DNA of 64,000 nucleotides, taken from NCBI GenBank assembly GCA_019659125.1, contig JAIFVX010000001.1:404135-468134 (forward strand), read 5' to 3'. The DNA comes from Candidatus Pacearchaeota archaeon. Its GTDB lineage: Archaea; Nanobdellota; Nanobdellia; Pacearchaeales; GW2011-AR1. Both the position numbers and the translations under genes were made by a program. The notes below the pieces were generated by a model that saw only the letters and a program-made list of their open reading frames with translations, was not told the DNA's origin and did not search any database. This document shows positions 1 to 9,300 of this stretch, in pieces; within the stretch, counting starts at the first letter, position 1; each line of letters opens with the position of its first letter.

Positions 1-2488
1 TACCCCCTCCTCCACCTCCACCACTACTACCTCCCCCACTTCCTCCACCGCTTGAAGGAGAGTTTATGGTAATTGAACGTGAAAGGCTGCTCGCGCTGTA
101 GTTCTCACTGCCGTCGTAACTAACGTTAATAACAAATGTCCCAGCAGACGAGTAGAGGGTGATATTTGATAACTGAGATACTCCTGCATTGATAATTGCC
201 TCATTCTCTATAAGGCTTATGCTTCCGTTAAGATTGACAAGTGAGGCGCTGATATTCACCAAAGAATTAGGGGCAAGGGTCAATGAAGAGCTTGCTCCAT
301 TTAATGTCAAGACCAAAGGAGCCGTAGCCTTGCTGACACTGAACGTCCCTGTAACGCTAGCGCTGGTATAGTTTTGCGACGTTGCGGTTGTGCATGCATA
401 ATTATAGCTTCCAGCTCCAAAAATCCCGCTATGGGGGCTCATGAACCACACTGCATCTCTCGTCAAAACGATGGCTGACTGGAGATTATTGGCCAAACAA
501 CTAATGCTTGAGTTGATGCCATAGGAGACGCTGGGTCCGGGGCTCATGACAAGGAACAAAGCAGCAATGGCTCTATCAATAACATAGGTCTGAGAAAACG
601 TTGCCACTTTATTGTTTGCAGTGTCATTAGCATGCCATTTGTAGGTGTAACTTCCCGCCGCAAGGGAAGGAAATATAAGATGATACTCAGTGCCTGTCCT
701 GTTTATCTGACCGGCATTGTAGCTATAATTCTTTCCGGAGAACTCGAATATCACGTCAGAAATGGCAACATCATCCACCCACGTTATATTGAACTCATAG
801 AGTGAAGAAGAATATGAGGCAGGATTGCTTGGTGAATTTTTAATGTTTGAATACTGAGGCGAGTTTGCATCAATGACCGACACGCTGTGGAGTTTTGAGA
901 ACACACTATAATTCTGGTTTCCAGCAAATGTGGCATTCCATATCCTATCACCAGTGCTGGAATAATTAGTAGTAACTGTAAAAGAACTTCCTTGCCCTCT
1001 GAGTCCACCATCTTCGTAGAGGCTTATAGCACCGCCTGGAGACACCAATGAAGTACTGATGTTTACAATGCTGAACAAAGCAACCGAGCTGTCTGAATCA
1101 GCACCATTGATAAGCAAAGAGATGGAAGGCAGTATTTGGATGATGGTAAGATTTCCTGTAAGGGAGCCCGACGTATAATTTTCTCCTCCACTGGCATTAA
1201 AGAGATAGCTATAATTTCCTGCTCCGAACGAAGCTATGTCAGGTCCAGACAAAAGAAGGCCGTCCCTGTAAAACGAATAGGACACATCGCTGTCACCACT
1301 GTTGTTTTCGAAAACGCTTACGTTCGTTGCTGTACCATAGGGAAATGAGGCGTTGCTTGCAGATCCGTTCAAAACAATATTCAGGATGGGCTCCGCCTTG
1401 GGAATGAAAAATGTATTGATCTGCGTTGAATTCATGTTCCCTAGCGAATCATTAGCATACGATCTCCAATAAAGAATTCCCGCAGGAAGTGTCATGTTGA
1501 AGCCATACTGGTTCCCTGAAATGCGGTACATGGTGCGATTGAAGGTCATGCCGCTGAAATTAGCCTCGAACAGCACCGCCTGCAGGCTGGATGCATCAGT
1601 CCAGTTTATGGTGAAGAAGGAAAGGTTGGAGGAATATGCCGATGGGACATTTGTCTGCACTCCTGAAAATGCGGGAGGTGTGCTGTCGACCCTGAAAGAA
1701 ACACTTGTTGAGTTCATATTGCCATTGGTGTCATTGGCATAAAAGAGAGCCGTATAATTCCCGTCGGCGATGCTTGCGTTCGTGGCATTAAAGGAAAGAT
1801 TGTTGACGCTTGACATGGTTCTGTTAGTAGTTCCATTATTCAATGTATACTTAACACTTCCATTCTCATTCAAGGTCACGTTGAAAAGGATGGAACTTGT
1901 TTTAAAGGCCTGGTTGTTTTGAGGAGAAATGATAGTGATTGAAGGGGGAGTAGCGTCAATGACAGTCCCATTGATGGTGACACTGTCTACCCTGCACATT
2001 TCGTTAACTCCTCCAGCAGTGCACTCAAATTTTATCTTAAAATTGGCGTTATTGGTTGCAAGAGAGGTGAGATTAAAAGTTCTGAATATGTAGCTGAGAT
2101 CAGAGCCATGCACAGTTTCTAAGATAGTCCATACATTGCCGTCATACCATTCGACCTGGAACGTATCGCCGAGATCCGTATTCAACAGCCTTCTTTGGTA
2201 GCTGACCGTAATGTTCTGATAACCTGCAGTACTTATCGTTCTTTCGATGCTACTTGCAGGTTCAGGCAGTGTGTCGCTTGGCCGCGACTGAATATACCAG
2301 TTTCCCTGAAACGATTCTGTTGCGTTCTGTTTTATGGTCCAGTTCTCAGCCAGATCATTATTGGTGGTAAGCGTCCATCCACCTAAGCTTCCCGATTCAA
2401 AACCATCAAAGAACACTGAGGCTGCACTGCTTAAGGGCATGAGCAAAACAAGCATGATTACGACTACAAAAGCCTCTCTTTTCATCAT
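1..2488 (-). CDS. Secreted multi-domain Ig-like surface protein (3' end cut by window edge)
   Basis: Open frame of about 829 codons from ATG-ATG at 2488 running off the window without a stop. Residues 1-24 form a signal peptide (basic start, hydrophobic core, Ala-rich end). A region beginning FFDGFESGSLGGWT resembles N-terminal domains of extracellular carbohydrate/MAM-like proteins. Then come several Ig/Big-like segments, each introduced by a 'D-x-x-x-P-x' motif (DATPPSITIISP, DSTPPAFSGV, DANSPQYSNI), rich in N-x-S/T glycosylation sequons. The visible C-terminus is a Gly/Ser linker, often placed before a membrane anchor or sorting domain. A TATA box near 2510-2518 lies about 26 nt before the ATG, so translation is probably leaderless. 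Exact function unknown; likely S-layer or adhesin-type. Confidence 0.85.
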   Translation of the reverse strand, partial: MMKREAFVVVIMLVLLMPLSSAASVFFDGFESGSLGGWTLTTNNDLAENWTIKQNATESFQGNWYIQSRPSDTLPEPASSIERTISTAGYQNITVSYQRRLLNTDLGDTFQVEWYDGNVWTILETVHGSDLSYIFRTFNLTSLATNNANFKIKFECTAGGVNEMCRVDSVTINGTVIDATPPSITIISPQNNQAFKTSSILFNVTLNENGSVKYTLNNGTTNRTMSSVNNLSFNATNASIADGNYTALFYANDTNGNMNSTSVSFRVDSTPPAFSGVQTNVPSAYSSNLSFFTINWTDASSLQAVLFEANFSGMTFNRTMYRISGNQYGFNMTLPAGILYWRSYANDSLGNMNSTQINTFFIPKAEPILNIVLNGSASNASFPYGTATNVSVFENNSGDSDVSYSFYRDGLLLSGPDIASFGAGNYSYLFNASGGENYTSGSLTGNLTIIQILPSISLLINGADSDSSVALFSIVNISTSLVSPGGAISLYEDGGLRGQGSSFTVTTNYSSTGDRIWNATFAGNQNYSVFSKLHSVSVIDANSPQYSNIKNSPSNPASYSSSLYEFNITWVDDVAISDVIFEFSGKNYSYNAGQINRTGTEYHLIFPSLAAGSYTYKWHANDTANNKVATFSQTYVIDRAIAALFLVMSPGPSVSYGINSSISCLANNLQSAIVLTRDAVWFMSPHSGIFGAGSYNYACTTATSQNYTSASVTGTFSVSKATAPLVLTLNGASSSLTLAPNSLVNISASLVNLNGSISLIENEAIINAGVSQLSNITLYSSAGTFVINVSYDGSENYSASSLSRSITINSPSSGGGSGGGSSGGGGGGG

Positions 2489-2508
2489 CTTTCTATTTGC
2501 CGAATCAT

Positions 2509-2541
2509 TTTTATAAATCTATCCTCAATAACCTATTTAAA
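2509..2541. promoter_or_regulatory. Divergent promoter region for the surface protein and rnz
   Basis: Two TATA-like elements stand back to back. TTTATAAAA read on the minus strand (about 2510-2518) is 26 nt from the ATG at 2488. TATTTAAATAC (about 2531-2541) is 26 nt from the rnz ATG at 2562. The spacing leaves essentially no 5' UTR on either side. Assignment is by sequence match and spacing only. Confidence 0.6.
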
Positions 2542-2561
2542 TACAAAAAAGCTTTAAGGGA

Positions 2562-3455
2562 ATGGAAAAGATAAAGGTGATATTTCTTGGCACGGGAAAT
2601 GCGGTGCCTACCGAGAAAAGGAACCATACTTCCATGCTTCTTACCTATAAGGATGAGAATATCCTTATTGACTGTGGTGAGGGCACCCAAAGGCAATTCA
2701 AGATAGCGAAATTGAGCCCTGCAAAGCTGACGAGAATCCTTATCACCCATTGGCACGGCGATCATTTTCTTGGCCTTCCAGGTCTTTTACAAACTCTTGC
2801 AATGACTGAGTACAAGAGGACTCTTAAGATCTATGGGCCTCCAGGGACAAAACGTCATATGCTTGCCCTTCGTGAGCTAGTGAATATTGCTATAAATCTT
2901 GAAGTTCATGAAGTCTCCAACACACTTATTCAAGAGAAGGAATTCATGATTGAGACGCAATCAATGGATCATGGGACTCCCGCGAATGCTTATGCCTTTG
3001 TCATAAAAGACAAAAGGCGTCTCGACAAGAAAAAGATGAAGAAATTAAAGCTCCCTAACAGCCCCTTGATTGGAGATTTGCAACGGGGAAAGGACATTGT
3101 CTGGAAAGGAAAGAAGATTAAGGCGAATTCAATATCACATATCGAAAAAGGAAGAAAGGTTGCATTCATTCTTGATACGGGCATGAACAACCGTGCATTG
3201 TTAATCGCCAACGGTGCCGATATCCTTATCTCGGAATCGACCTTCTCTTCACAGGAAGCAGAGCAAGCAAAGGAATACAAGCATCTTACCGCAGCAGATG
3301 CAGCAACCATCGCGAAGAAAGCAAAGGCAAAAAAACTAATCCTGACCCATATCTCTCAGCGCTATGAGCATATACCTAAAGTTATAGAAAAGGATGCAAA
3401 AAGGATCTTCAAGAACACTTTTATTGCAAAAGATTTCGATTCTGTAGAGATATAA
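2562..3455 (+). CDS. rnz: Ribonuclease Z (tRNA 3' processing endonuclease)
   Basis: 297 aa metallo-beta-lactamase fold protein, the usual length of short-form RNase Z. It begins with the family start IKVIFLGTGNAVPT and carries the zinc motif THWHGDH (H63, H65, D67, H68). Further ligands fit the MDHGTPANAYAF, LDTG and LTHISQRY segments. RNase Z cuts pre-tRNA after the discriminator base to let CCA be added; most tRNA genes in this window do not encode CCA, consistent with a need for it. The stop codon abuts the convergent Lsm gene with no gap. Start supported by a TATA box 26 nt upstream. Confidence 0.96.
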   Translation: MEKIKVIFLGTGNAVPTEKRNHTSMLLTYKDENILIDCGEGTQRQFKIAKLSPAKLTRILITHWHGDHFLGLPGLLQTLAMTEYKRTLKIYGPPGTKRHMLALRELVNIAINLEVHEVSNTLIQEKEFMIETQSMDHGTPANAYAFVIKDKRRLDKKKMKKLKLPNSPLIGDLQRGKDIVWKGKKIKANSISHIEKGRKVAFILDTGMNNRALLIANGADILISESTFSSQEAEQAKEYKHLTAADAATIAKKAKAKKLILTHISQRYEHIPKVIEKDAKRIFKNTFIAKDFDSVEI

Positions 3456-3707
3456 TTACTTCTTATGCGAAGATGTAGAAGCAGGGGAGATGAAAATTAT
3501 TGTGTCCCCTCGTAAGAATGTCAATCCAATATTCTTCTTGACCTCGCCATCGTGCATTTCCTTCGCATTGTCAAGGACTGTGTTGATGTGCATATCAAAT
3601 GCCATCAGAGTTCCAACAAATTGTTTTTCTCCCTTCAGTTGTACAAGCACTTCTTTGCCCTTTGATTGATTCAAAAGATCAAGTGGTCTCTCAATTCCAT
3701 TCACCAT
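3456..3707 (-). CDS. Sm-like archaeal protein (Lsm)
   Basis: 83 aa protein with both Sm motifs. Sm1 is around GKEVLVQLKGEKQFVGTLMAFDMHIN and Sm2 is the FLRGDTIIFISP segment with the invariant R-G-D. Lsm proteins form heptameric or hexameric rings that bind U-rich RNA and act in RNA metabolism. The C-terminus adds a short Ser/Lys tail. Convergent with rnz, sharing no bases but with no spacer either. TATA-like sequence lies upstream in the 3708-3740 region. Confidence 0.93.
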   Translation of the reverse strand: MVNGIERPLDLLNQSKGKEVLVQLKGEKQFVGTLMAFDMHINTVLDNAKEMHDGEVKKNIGLTFLRGDTIIFISPASTSSHKK

Positions 3708-3816
3708 ATCTTCCCTGATTTGCGGCGGTATATAAATCTATCGTACAATAAGTAGCACTCGAGAGAAATAAAATTTTACCAATCATTTTTATAAACTTAG
3801 CTCACATGATGCACGC

Positions 3817-4035
3817 GTGGAGTCACTGGAGAAAAAGCTGGGACTCGGACTTATTGTCGGAGGTGCTTCCCTCATAATTGGTGGTGTCGTCGCCATTCCT
3901 TATGAACAGATTAATGATTATGCAAAAGCCATAGCAGTAGTTGCTGGGTCTATAGTGGGTATTGGCGGTCTTGTGCTGATGCTCACAAATACAGCATATA
4001 AAATGGATGTCCACATTCCGCATAAAAAAGCCTAA
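3817..4035 (+). CDS. Small two-TM membrane protein
   Basis: 72 aa with two hydrophobic stretches (about residues 8-26 and 37-56) and a basic His/Lys-rich C-terminus; no recognised family. The start is GTG at 3817: the ATG at 3806 is in another frame, and a TATA element (TTTATAAA at 3788-3795) lies 26 nt upstream of the GTG, which fits leaderless transcription. It precedes rps8e by 37 nt but that gene has its own TATA box, so it is probably an independent unit. Function unknown. Confidence 0.7.
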   Translation: MESLEKKLGLGLIVGGASLIIGGVVAIPYEQINDYAKAIAVVAGSIVGIGGLVLMLTNTAYKMDVHIPHKKA

Positions 4036-4072
4036 AGAAAAACTATATAAACCATCTTTTTGAGATGCATAT

Positions 4073-4435
4073 ATGGATTTAGGAAGAAAAGTAACTGGTG
4101 GAAAATATCACGCACGAAGAAAGAGCAGGCTCCATGAGAAGAAGGGTCAAGAGCGTCCAGTCATACTCGGAGAGGAGAAGAGAAAGGAATTGCGCACTCA
4201 GGGTGGCCAAATAAAGCATATTCTATTAAGAACAAACACGGCGAATGTAAGTGTCAATGGAAAGATAAGGAAGGCTGAGATCACGAATGTTGAAGAGACT
4301 CCTCAGAACAAGTTCTTGGCCCGTCAAAACCGCTTGATGAAAGGTGCAATAATATTAACAAGCGCTGGAAAAGCAAAAATCACCAATAGGCCAAGCCAAG
4401 AAGGCCATGTGAATGCTGTCCTTATAAAGGAATAA
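4073..4435 (+). CDS. rps8e: 30S ribosomal protein eS8
   Basis: 120 aa basic protein with the archaeal S8e signature: GRKVTGGKYHARRKSR at the N-terminus and the conserved RxxGGxxKxxLLR...NxxNxxxNG core. Archaeal S8e is about 120-130 aa, so it is full length. It is a component of the small ribosomal subunit. A TATA element (CTATATAAACC, about 4043-4053) lies about 26 nt before the ATG, suggesting a separate promoter and a leaderless mRNA. Confidence 0.97.
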   Translation: MDLGRKVTGGKYHARRKSRLHEKKGQERPVILGEEKRKELRTQGGQIKHILLRTNTANVSVNGKIRKAEITNVEETPQNKFLARQNRLMKGAIILTSAGKAKITNRPSQEGHVNAVLIKE

Positions 4436-4526
4436 AAACATCTTCTCGACGACAAAAAGCGCTAAAAACGAAAGGTTTATATACAAGTTTGACAGTAAGT
4501 CTTATAAACCTTTTCACCAAAATTCT

Positions 4527-5462
4527 ATGAGTTATGTAAAAAGATGCCCTGAGTGTGGAAGTGTAGACCTTACCTATGATGACCAGAAGGGCGAAATAAT
4601 CTGTAACGAGTGTGGATTGATCGTAGAGGAAAAAATGGTCGACACCGGGCAGGATGCCGGAGGCCAGTTTGACAAGGCTGAGAAGAAAGGAAGGGGAGGA
4701 GCTCCTATTTCTATGCAGAAATTCGATAAAGGTCTTACAACCAACGTAGGAGAAATATCGGATATTTACAGGCTTGAAGCTGGTCAGACGCGAAAATTCT
4801 TACGTCTTAAAAAGTGGCAGGAGAGAGTCTCGACATCTATTGAAAGAAATCTTCGTTTAGCGATGGCGGAGTTGCGAAGGGTCGCCAGCTTCCTTAATCT
4901 TCCATCAGTAGTCAGAGATGAGGCATCTCGAGTCTACAACTATGTACTTCAAAGAGGATTAGTCAGAGGACGATCTATGGAGTCTGTTATTGCCGCCTGT
5001 ATTTATGCTGCATGCCGTTCCTACAATATTCCAAGAACACTTGATGAGATTGCAGGAGCTTCAGACGTAGAGAGAAAGGAAATTGGAAGAACCTATCGAT
5101 TCATTGTCAGGAAACTAAAGATCAAAGTAACTCCAAGTTCTCCTAAAGACTACATCTCACGGTTCTCTTCAATTCTGCACCTATCACCAAAGACACAGAA
5201 TGAAGCTCTCAAGATCCTTAAGAAAGCAGATATATCTGAACTTACATCGGGACGAGGGCCTGCAGGAATTGCAGCAGCCGCATTATATGTAGCGGCCCTT
5301 ATGAATGATGAGAAGAAAACACAGAGAGAGGTAGCCGACGTTGCAGGAATCACGGAAGTCACCATCAGAAACAGGTACAAAGAGCTGATTGATAGGCTTG
5401 GTTTGGAAGACAAACTCAAGGCCAAGGTCAATGCTGTCGAAAAGGCACCTATCGCTAAATAG
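4527..5462 (+). CDS. tfb: Transcription initiation factor TFB (TFIIB homologue)
   Basis: 311 aa, the standard length. The N-terminal zinc ribbon has Cys7, Cys10, Cys26 and Cys29 (CPEC ... CNEC). It is followed by the B-reader region with the R-x-G-x-P-like segment (GRGGAPIS) and two cyclin repeats (about residues 110-200 and 210-300), including GRSMESVIAACIYAACR and GRGPAGIAAAALYVA. TFB bridges TBP at the TATA/BRE and RNA polymerase. Two TATA elements precede it (about 4475-4484 and 4501-4508); the nearer one sets a leaderless start. Only one TFB gene lies in this window. Confidence 0.97.
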   Translation: MSYVKRCPECGSVDLTYDDQKGEIICNECGLIVEEKMVDTGQDAGGQFDKAEKKGRGGAPISMQKFDKGLTTNVGEISDIYRLEAGQTRKFLRLKKWQERVSTSIERNLRLAMAELRRVASFLNLPSVVRDEASRVYNYVLQRGLVRGRSMESVIAACIYAACRSYNIPRTLDEIAGASDVERKEIGRTYRFIVRKLKIKVTPSSPKDYISRFSSILHLSPKTQNEALKILKKADISELTSGRGPAGIAAAALYVAALMNDEKKTQREVADVAGITEVTIRNRYKELIDRLGLEDKLKAKVNAVEKAPIAK

Positions 5463-5507
5463 TATGACTCTAGAAAGGTTTTTATATCCCCATAGGGGGT
5501 AATTTTT

Positions 5508-5942
5508 ATGTCTCTAACGAAAATAGTGAATAAAACTGCAAAGACTGTAGCTCTATCATTACTAGTATTACCATCACTAGGAAGTGCATCGCCTCAAGAC
5601 TGCAAAATTTCACAATACCCTAATCAAAAATATGAGCACTATGATTATTATAAAGATAAGAGAGATACGAAACGAAAAGAAGAAGACTTAGAGTTTTTAC
5701 GAAACGTTGCAGTAGGATTTTTTTTAAGTGTAATAGGCGCTACGGCAATGTCGATAACAATAGAATACCTTGCAAGAGAGAAAAAACAAAATCAGCGTAT
5801 TGGAAATTACAACAACGAAAGAGGAGATAAAGATAAGTGTACTTGGGATGACTCTGACTATAAAGAAGCGGCACGGCACATCGACTGGAATGAATATCAT
5901 ATTACAGGAAAACTAATAAAAAAGGATTCTACAAAGATTTAA
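5508..5942 (+). CDS. Hypothetical secreted or membrane protein
   Basis: 144 aa. Residues 1-28 look like a signal peptide ending at a Ser-Ala-Ser motif. A second hydrophobic stretch (about 66-88) could anchor the protein, leaving a charged C-terminal domain. Tyr/Asp/Lys-rich, and more A/T-rich than the flanking tfb gene. TTTTTATATCC at about 5478-5488 is a plausible promoter. No family recognised; a lineage-specific protein is likely. Confidence 0.65.
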   Translation: MSLTKIVNKTAKTVALSLLVLPSLGSASPQDCKISQYPNQKYEHYDYYKDKRDTKRKEEDLEFLRNVAVGFFLSVIGATAMSITIEYLAREKKQNQRIGNYNNERGDKDKCTWDDSDYKEAARHIDWNEYHITGKLIKKDSTKI

Positions 5943-5968
5943 AACACATCTCACCCGCTTAACTTTAA

Positions 5969-6056
5969 GCGGGGATGCCGGAGCGGTCAAACGGGCTTGG
6001 CTTAGGACCAAGTGTGCTTAGTGCCTACCTAGGTTCGAATCCTAGTCCCCGCACCA
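5969..6056 (+). tRNA. tRNA-Leu (anticodon UAG), CCA encoded
   Basis: Class II tRNA. Acceptor stem GCGGGGA (5969-5975) pairs with TCCCCGC (6046-6052). The anticodon stem CTTGG/CCAAG encloses loop CTTAGGA with anticodon TAG at 6003-6005. A long variable arm follows, then the T arm CTAGG-TTCGAAT-CCTAG. A73 is followed directly by genomic CCA (6054-6056), unlike the other tRNA genes here. No intron seen. Confidence 0.95.
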
Positions 6057-6089
6057 TAATCAATATAAACCTCTCTTCTTACTAGATAC

Positions 6090-6329
6090 ATGGCTGAACT
6101 ACCCGAGTTAACGAAATGGTATGTCGATCAAAGACTAGGCGAGCACGTCTCAGTGAATATTGAAGGAAATGTACTGGAAGGGCTTATTGGATATGATCCT
6201 AATGAACGAAAGCTTGCAGTCTATTCTCGGCAAGGGAAATTACTAGGATACATTAAGTCTGGATCTCGCCTTCGATTTACCTCCGACAAGGCTGAATTTA
6301 TCTTCCCTAATAATCCGATAGTGGAATGA
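6090..6329 (+). CDS. Small hypothetical beta-rich protein
   Basis: 79 aa, no signal peptide or TM. Alternation of hydrophobic residues and the repeated 'G-Y' turns suggest a small beta-barrel, but no known fold motif can be claimed. The ATG is 25 nt after an AATATAAAC TATA-like element (6062-6070), supporting expression separate from tRNA-Leu. Its stop abuts the stop of the convergent giant gene at 6330. Function unknown. Confidence 0.7.
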   Translation: MAELPELTKWYVDQRLGEHVSVNIEGNVLEGLIGYDPNERKLAVYSRQGKLLGYIKSGSRLRFTSDKAEFIFPNNPIVE

Positions 6330-9300
6330 TCAACTGGCGCTACTGCCTGCAAATGTATTCCCTTCAAGATGAGCCCCATTCAACCTGCTGAAGAGGGCTG
6401 GAATCTTCGCTTCAGCATCATTAAACAATCTCATCGTAGTACCATCAAATACGCCGATGTTATCAGCAGGGTCTATATACACCCTTCCTGATTGCACATA
6501 GACTTTTGTCTGCTGGCCCTCATCATTGAGATAAATCTTCTTGTTGACATCGTAGGCACTCGAAAGTGTGACAGCAGCTCTATTCTCTCCCGACACACCA
6601 TGAGCCTCTTTCCATGCAATCAATTCATTCTTTAATCCTTGCTTGAAAGCATCCATTCCCTGATCGACATCACTCCATTTTCCTTGAGAGAAAAATTGGA
6701 GCTTATTATCTGGACTTAATCCATAACTTCCCACACTCCCTCCAAAATCAACTTTCCATCGGCCTTCTCCATCAAGCACAGGAGTTTTACCGTGCTGAGC
6801 AATGTAACCCTGAGTCGAACTAACGGTAGATGTTGTAGTCTTTTTTCCTGAATTAATAGTTGAAACAAATAACGGCTGCCCAAGAATCCTGACATATACC
6901 TGTGCCCGCAAGAACAAGAGTTTGGCTTTATCATTATTCAAGTAGAGCTTGCTCATAGCAAAGTCCATCCTGTCAAATAATGCCTTTATCGCCTGAGGAT
7001 TCTTGATATCGAGGTTTTCTTTCGCAGTTTCCAAAGACTGCAACTCAACAAGGGATTGGGAATCTGTAAAGACCTCTCCCTGGCCTTCCAAATATGCCTT
7101 CGTTTGTGTTCCAAGTTCTGACAAGGTCTTGTTCTTCAAGTCAATATTGCTATCCGTGAGGGCATTGTTAACACTCTTTGTGTCAAGCCAGCACGTTACT
7201 TTAGGCGTATCACAATAACCTACCGAAACGAATCGCAACGGATCCGTTGAGCTTCCAGGATTGTTGCTTGCGCAGATACGTATGATTCCCCTCTGGTAAT
7301 CTTGAGGAAGAGTTGCCTCTGACACTGCGGCTCCAGGGTTTGTATTTGCAGCTAATGCTCCAAGATTGGCTCTTCCGGTCCCGCTGACGCATCCATTCTG
7401 TGTCGTAATGTCCTTGTCAGTGATTGCACCTGCAACATATTGGTCTCTAAGATAATTGACTGCAAAGTCAGTCGAGACCTGCTTGAACCCACATCGCTCC
7501 TCATTGTTGATTCGTACACAAAGATTCTTGTAACCCTCAGGAGCGGTGAAGTCCCTCTTCTCGCTGGCGTAGGCTCCCTTAGCGACAAATCCTGAAACTA
7601 TCTGAATCGTAGGCGTTGAGATATAGAATGATGATTCTGGAGGGTCCTTTAAGTAAACACTATAATAGATGCCAGCATCATTGCCTGCAAAGATGTGATA
7701 GAACACGCTGTACTGCGACGTTGCAGGGACTGTTACAGAGCTGAAAGGAATGGCATCAAAGTATGCGTTGAATTGGGGAGGGCTGTCAGGTTCAACTAAG
7801 TTCTTGAATGATGAAGGAGCTTTCATAGAGACGAATGCCTTACAGAAAGGAGTCCCTGCTTCTTCAATGGATCTAATCTGGAACGCCTTGATGGAGTTGA
7901 CTGCATACGTCTGTGTAAAGTAATTGATTGAGTTCTGAGTATTCTGCCATGCACCCATAACAGTCAAATACTCTCCTCCACCACGAGTGCCCTGGCCGTA
8001 TGCAAGCTCAACAATCTTAGGAAGGATAACATTTGCAACAGGTGCAATCTGCCTCCAGAAAAATTCACATAAATAGATCGAATGAATCTGGTCACAAATA
8101 CCAACAAGTTTTCCAGAGTTCAAATTTTCCTGTAAGCAATCTCTATGACTCTTCAATATTGAAACATAGCTTTCAATACCTGCATGAATACCTGAAAGAC
8201 ATACAGGAATGGCAATACCCTCTCGAGCGTTTGGCAAGCACAACAGGGCGCTCCCTACAATTCCTGTCTGGATAACATCGGTTACCTGATAAGCTCCCCC
8301 TAAGTTACATCGTGATGCAGGACAAATGACAGGATCACATACATTGAACAATAACTGGCAATCTTTAGGACTCATGAAATCCTGGCATTGAGTTGTCGGA
8401 ACTCCAACAGCTGGTTTCCCTACTTTGTACGTCTCGCTTCCAATCCGTACATTAGGATTCTTAGATTGCTGAGATGCATCCGTCAATGCCCGTATTGCCC
8501 TCTCAACCAAGGACTTTGCTTCCTGATCGCTTAAGCCTGGGAACACACCTAGAGGCTGTCCAGTATTGACATTGATAAGTTGACAGATATCATCACCATA
8601 TCCAGTCTCCTCAAATTGTTCTCTTCCATTATTTCCGACATTGCAGAGCCAGAAGCTTGAGACTCTTCCATTTGCATCAAATGCGCCGATCCCTCCGAGA
8701 GCAGGAAGCGTCTGCTTTGTCCCGGCATACCATCCATTCACCGTATCAAAAGGTACGACAGCAGGCATTCCCTTGTAGGGCTCGACTTCATAATATCGAA
8801 CTTCAGCGTTCTGGTATTTGTTGTTATAGGTCGCTGTGTTAACTGCCTTTATTGCCCCGATCTTAAGGTTTCTATTGAATTCGACAGGATCTTTCTGTTC
8901 ATAGGTTGCTTTATTTCTGACCTCTGCAACCTCATAGATTCCAGGAGAGACTTCCGTAAGTCCAAGGATGTAAGTGCCTGTAGGTATGCTGCTTGAGGAA
9001 CCTGGAAGCACATTCACCGTTGCAGTATGCGTGCTGGTAGTGAATCCAAGTTTAGATTTTTCCTGAGAGTTAAGAGAAGCAAGGGGGGTAACTTCAGTAA
9101 GTCTATCGGTCTGCCCTGTACCTGCAACATAGAATGGGGAGGCATATCCGAGCGCTTTAACACTTTTTGCCTGTTGAGCCATGTAGTCACTTGCTCTGTT
9201 TGAATTAATACGTGCAGCACTTTCTCCTAAAGCACTTTGAGCATTTGCAAGGCCTCCTGCTGAAAGGCCTCCAGCTTTTTCCCGTTCTATATTCATATAG

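Noticed and set aside
784..1742. Plus-strand and minus-strand frames within the first surface-protein gene
   Set aside because: They lie inside a continuous ~829-codon minus-strand frame with a signal peptide and Ig-like repeats; they lack promoters and recognisable domains.
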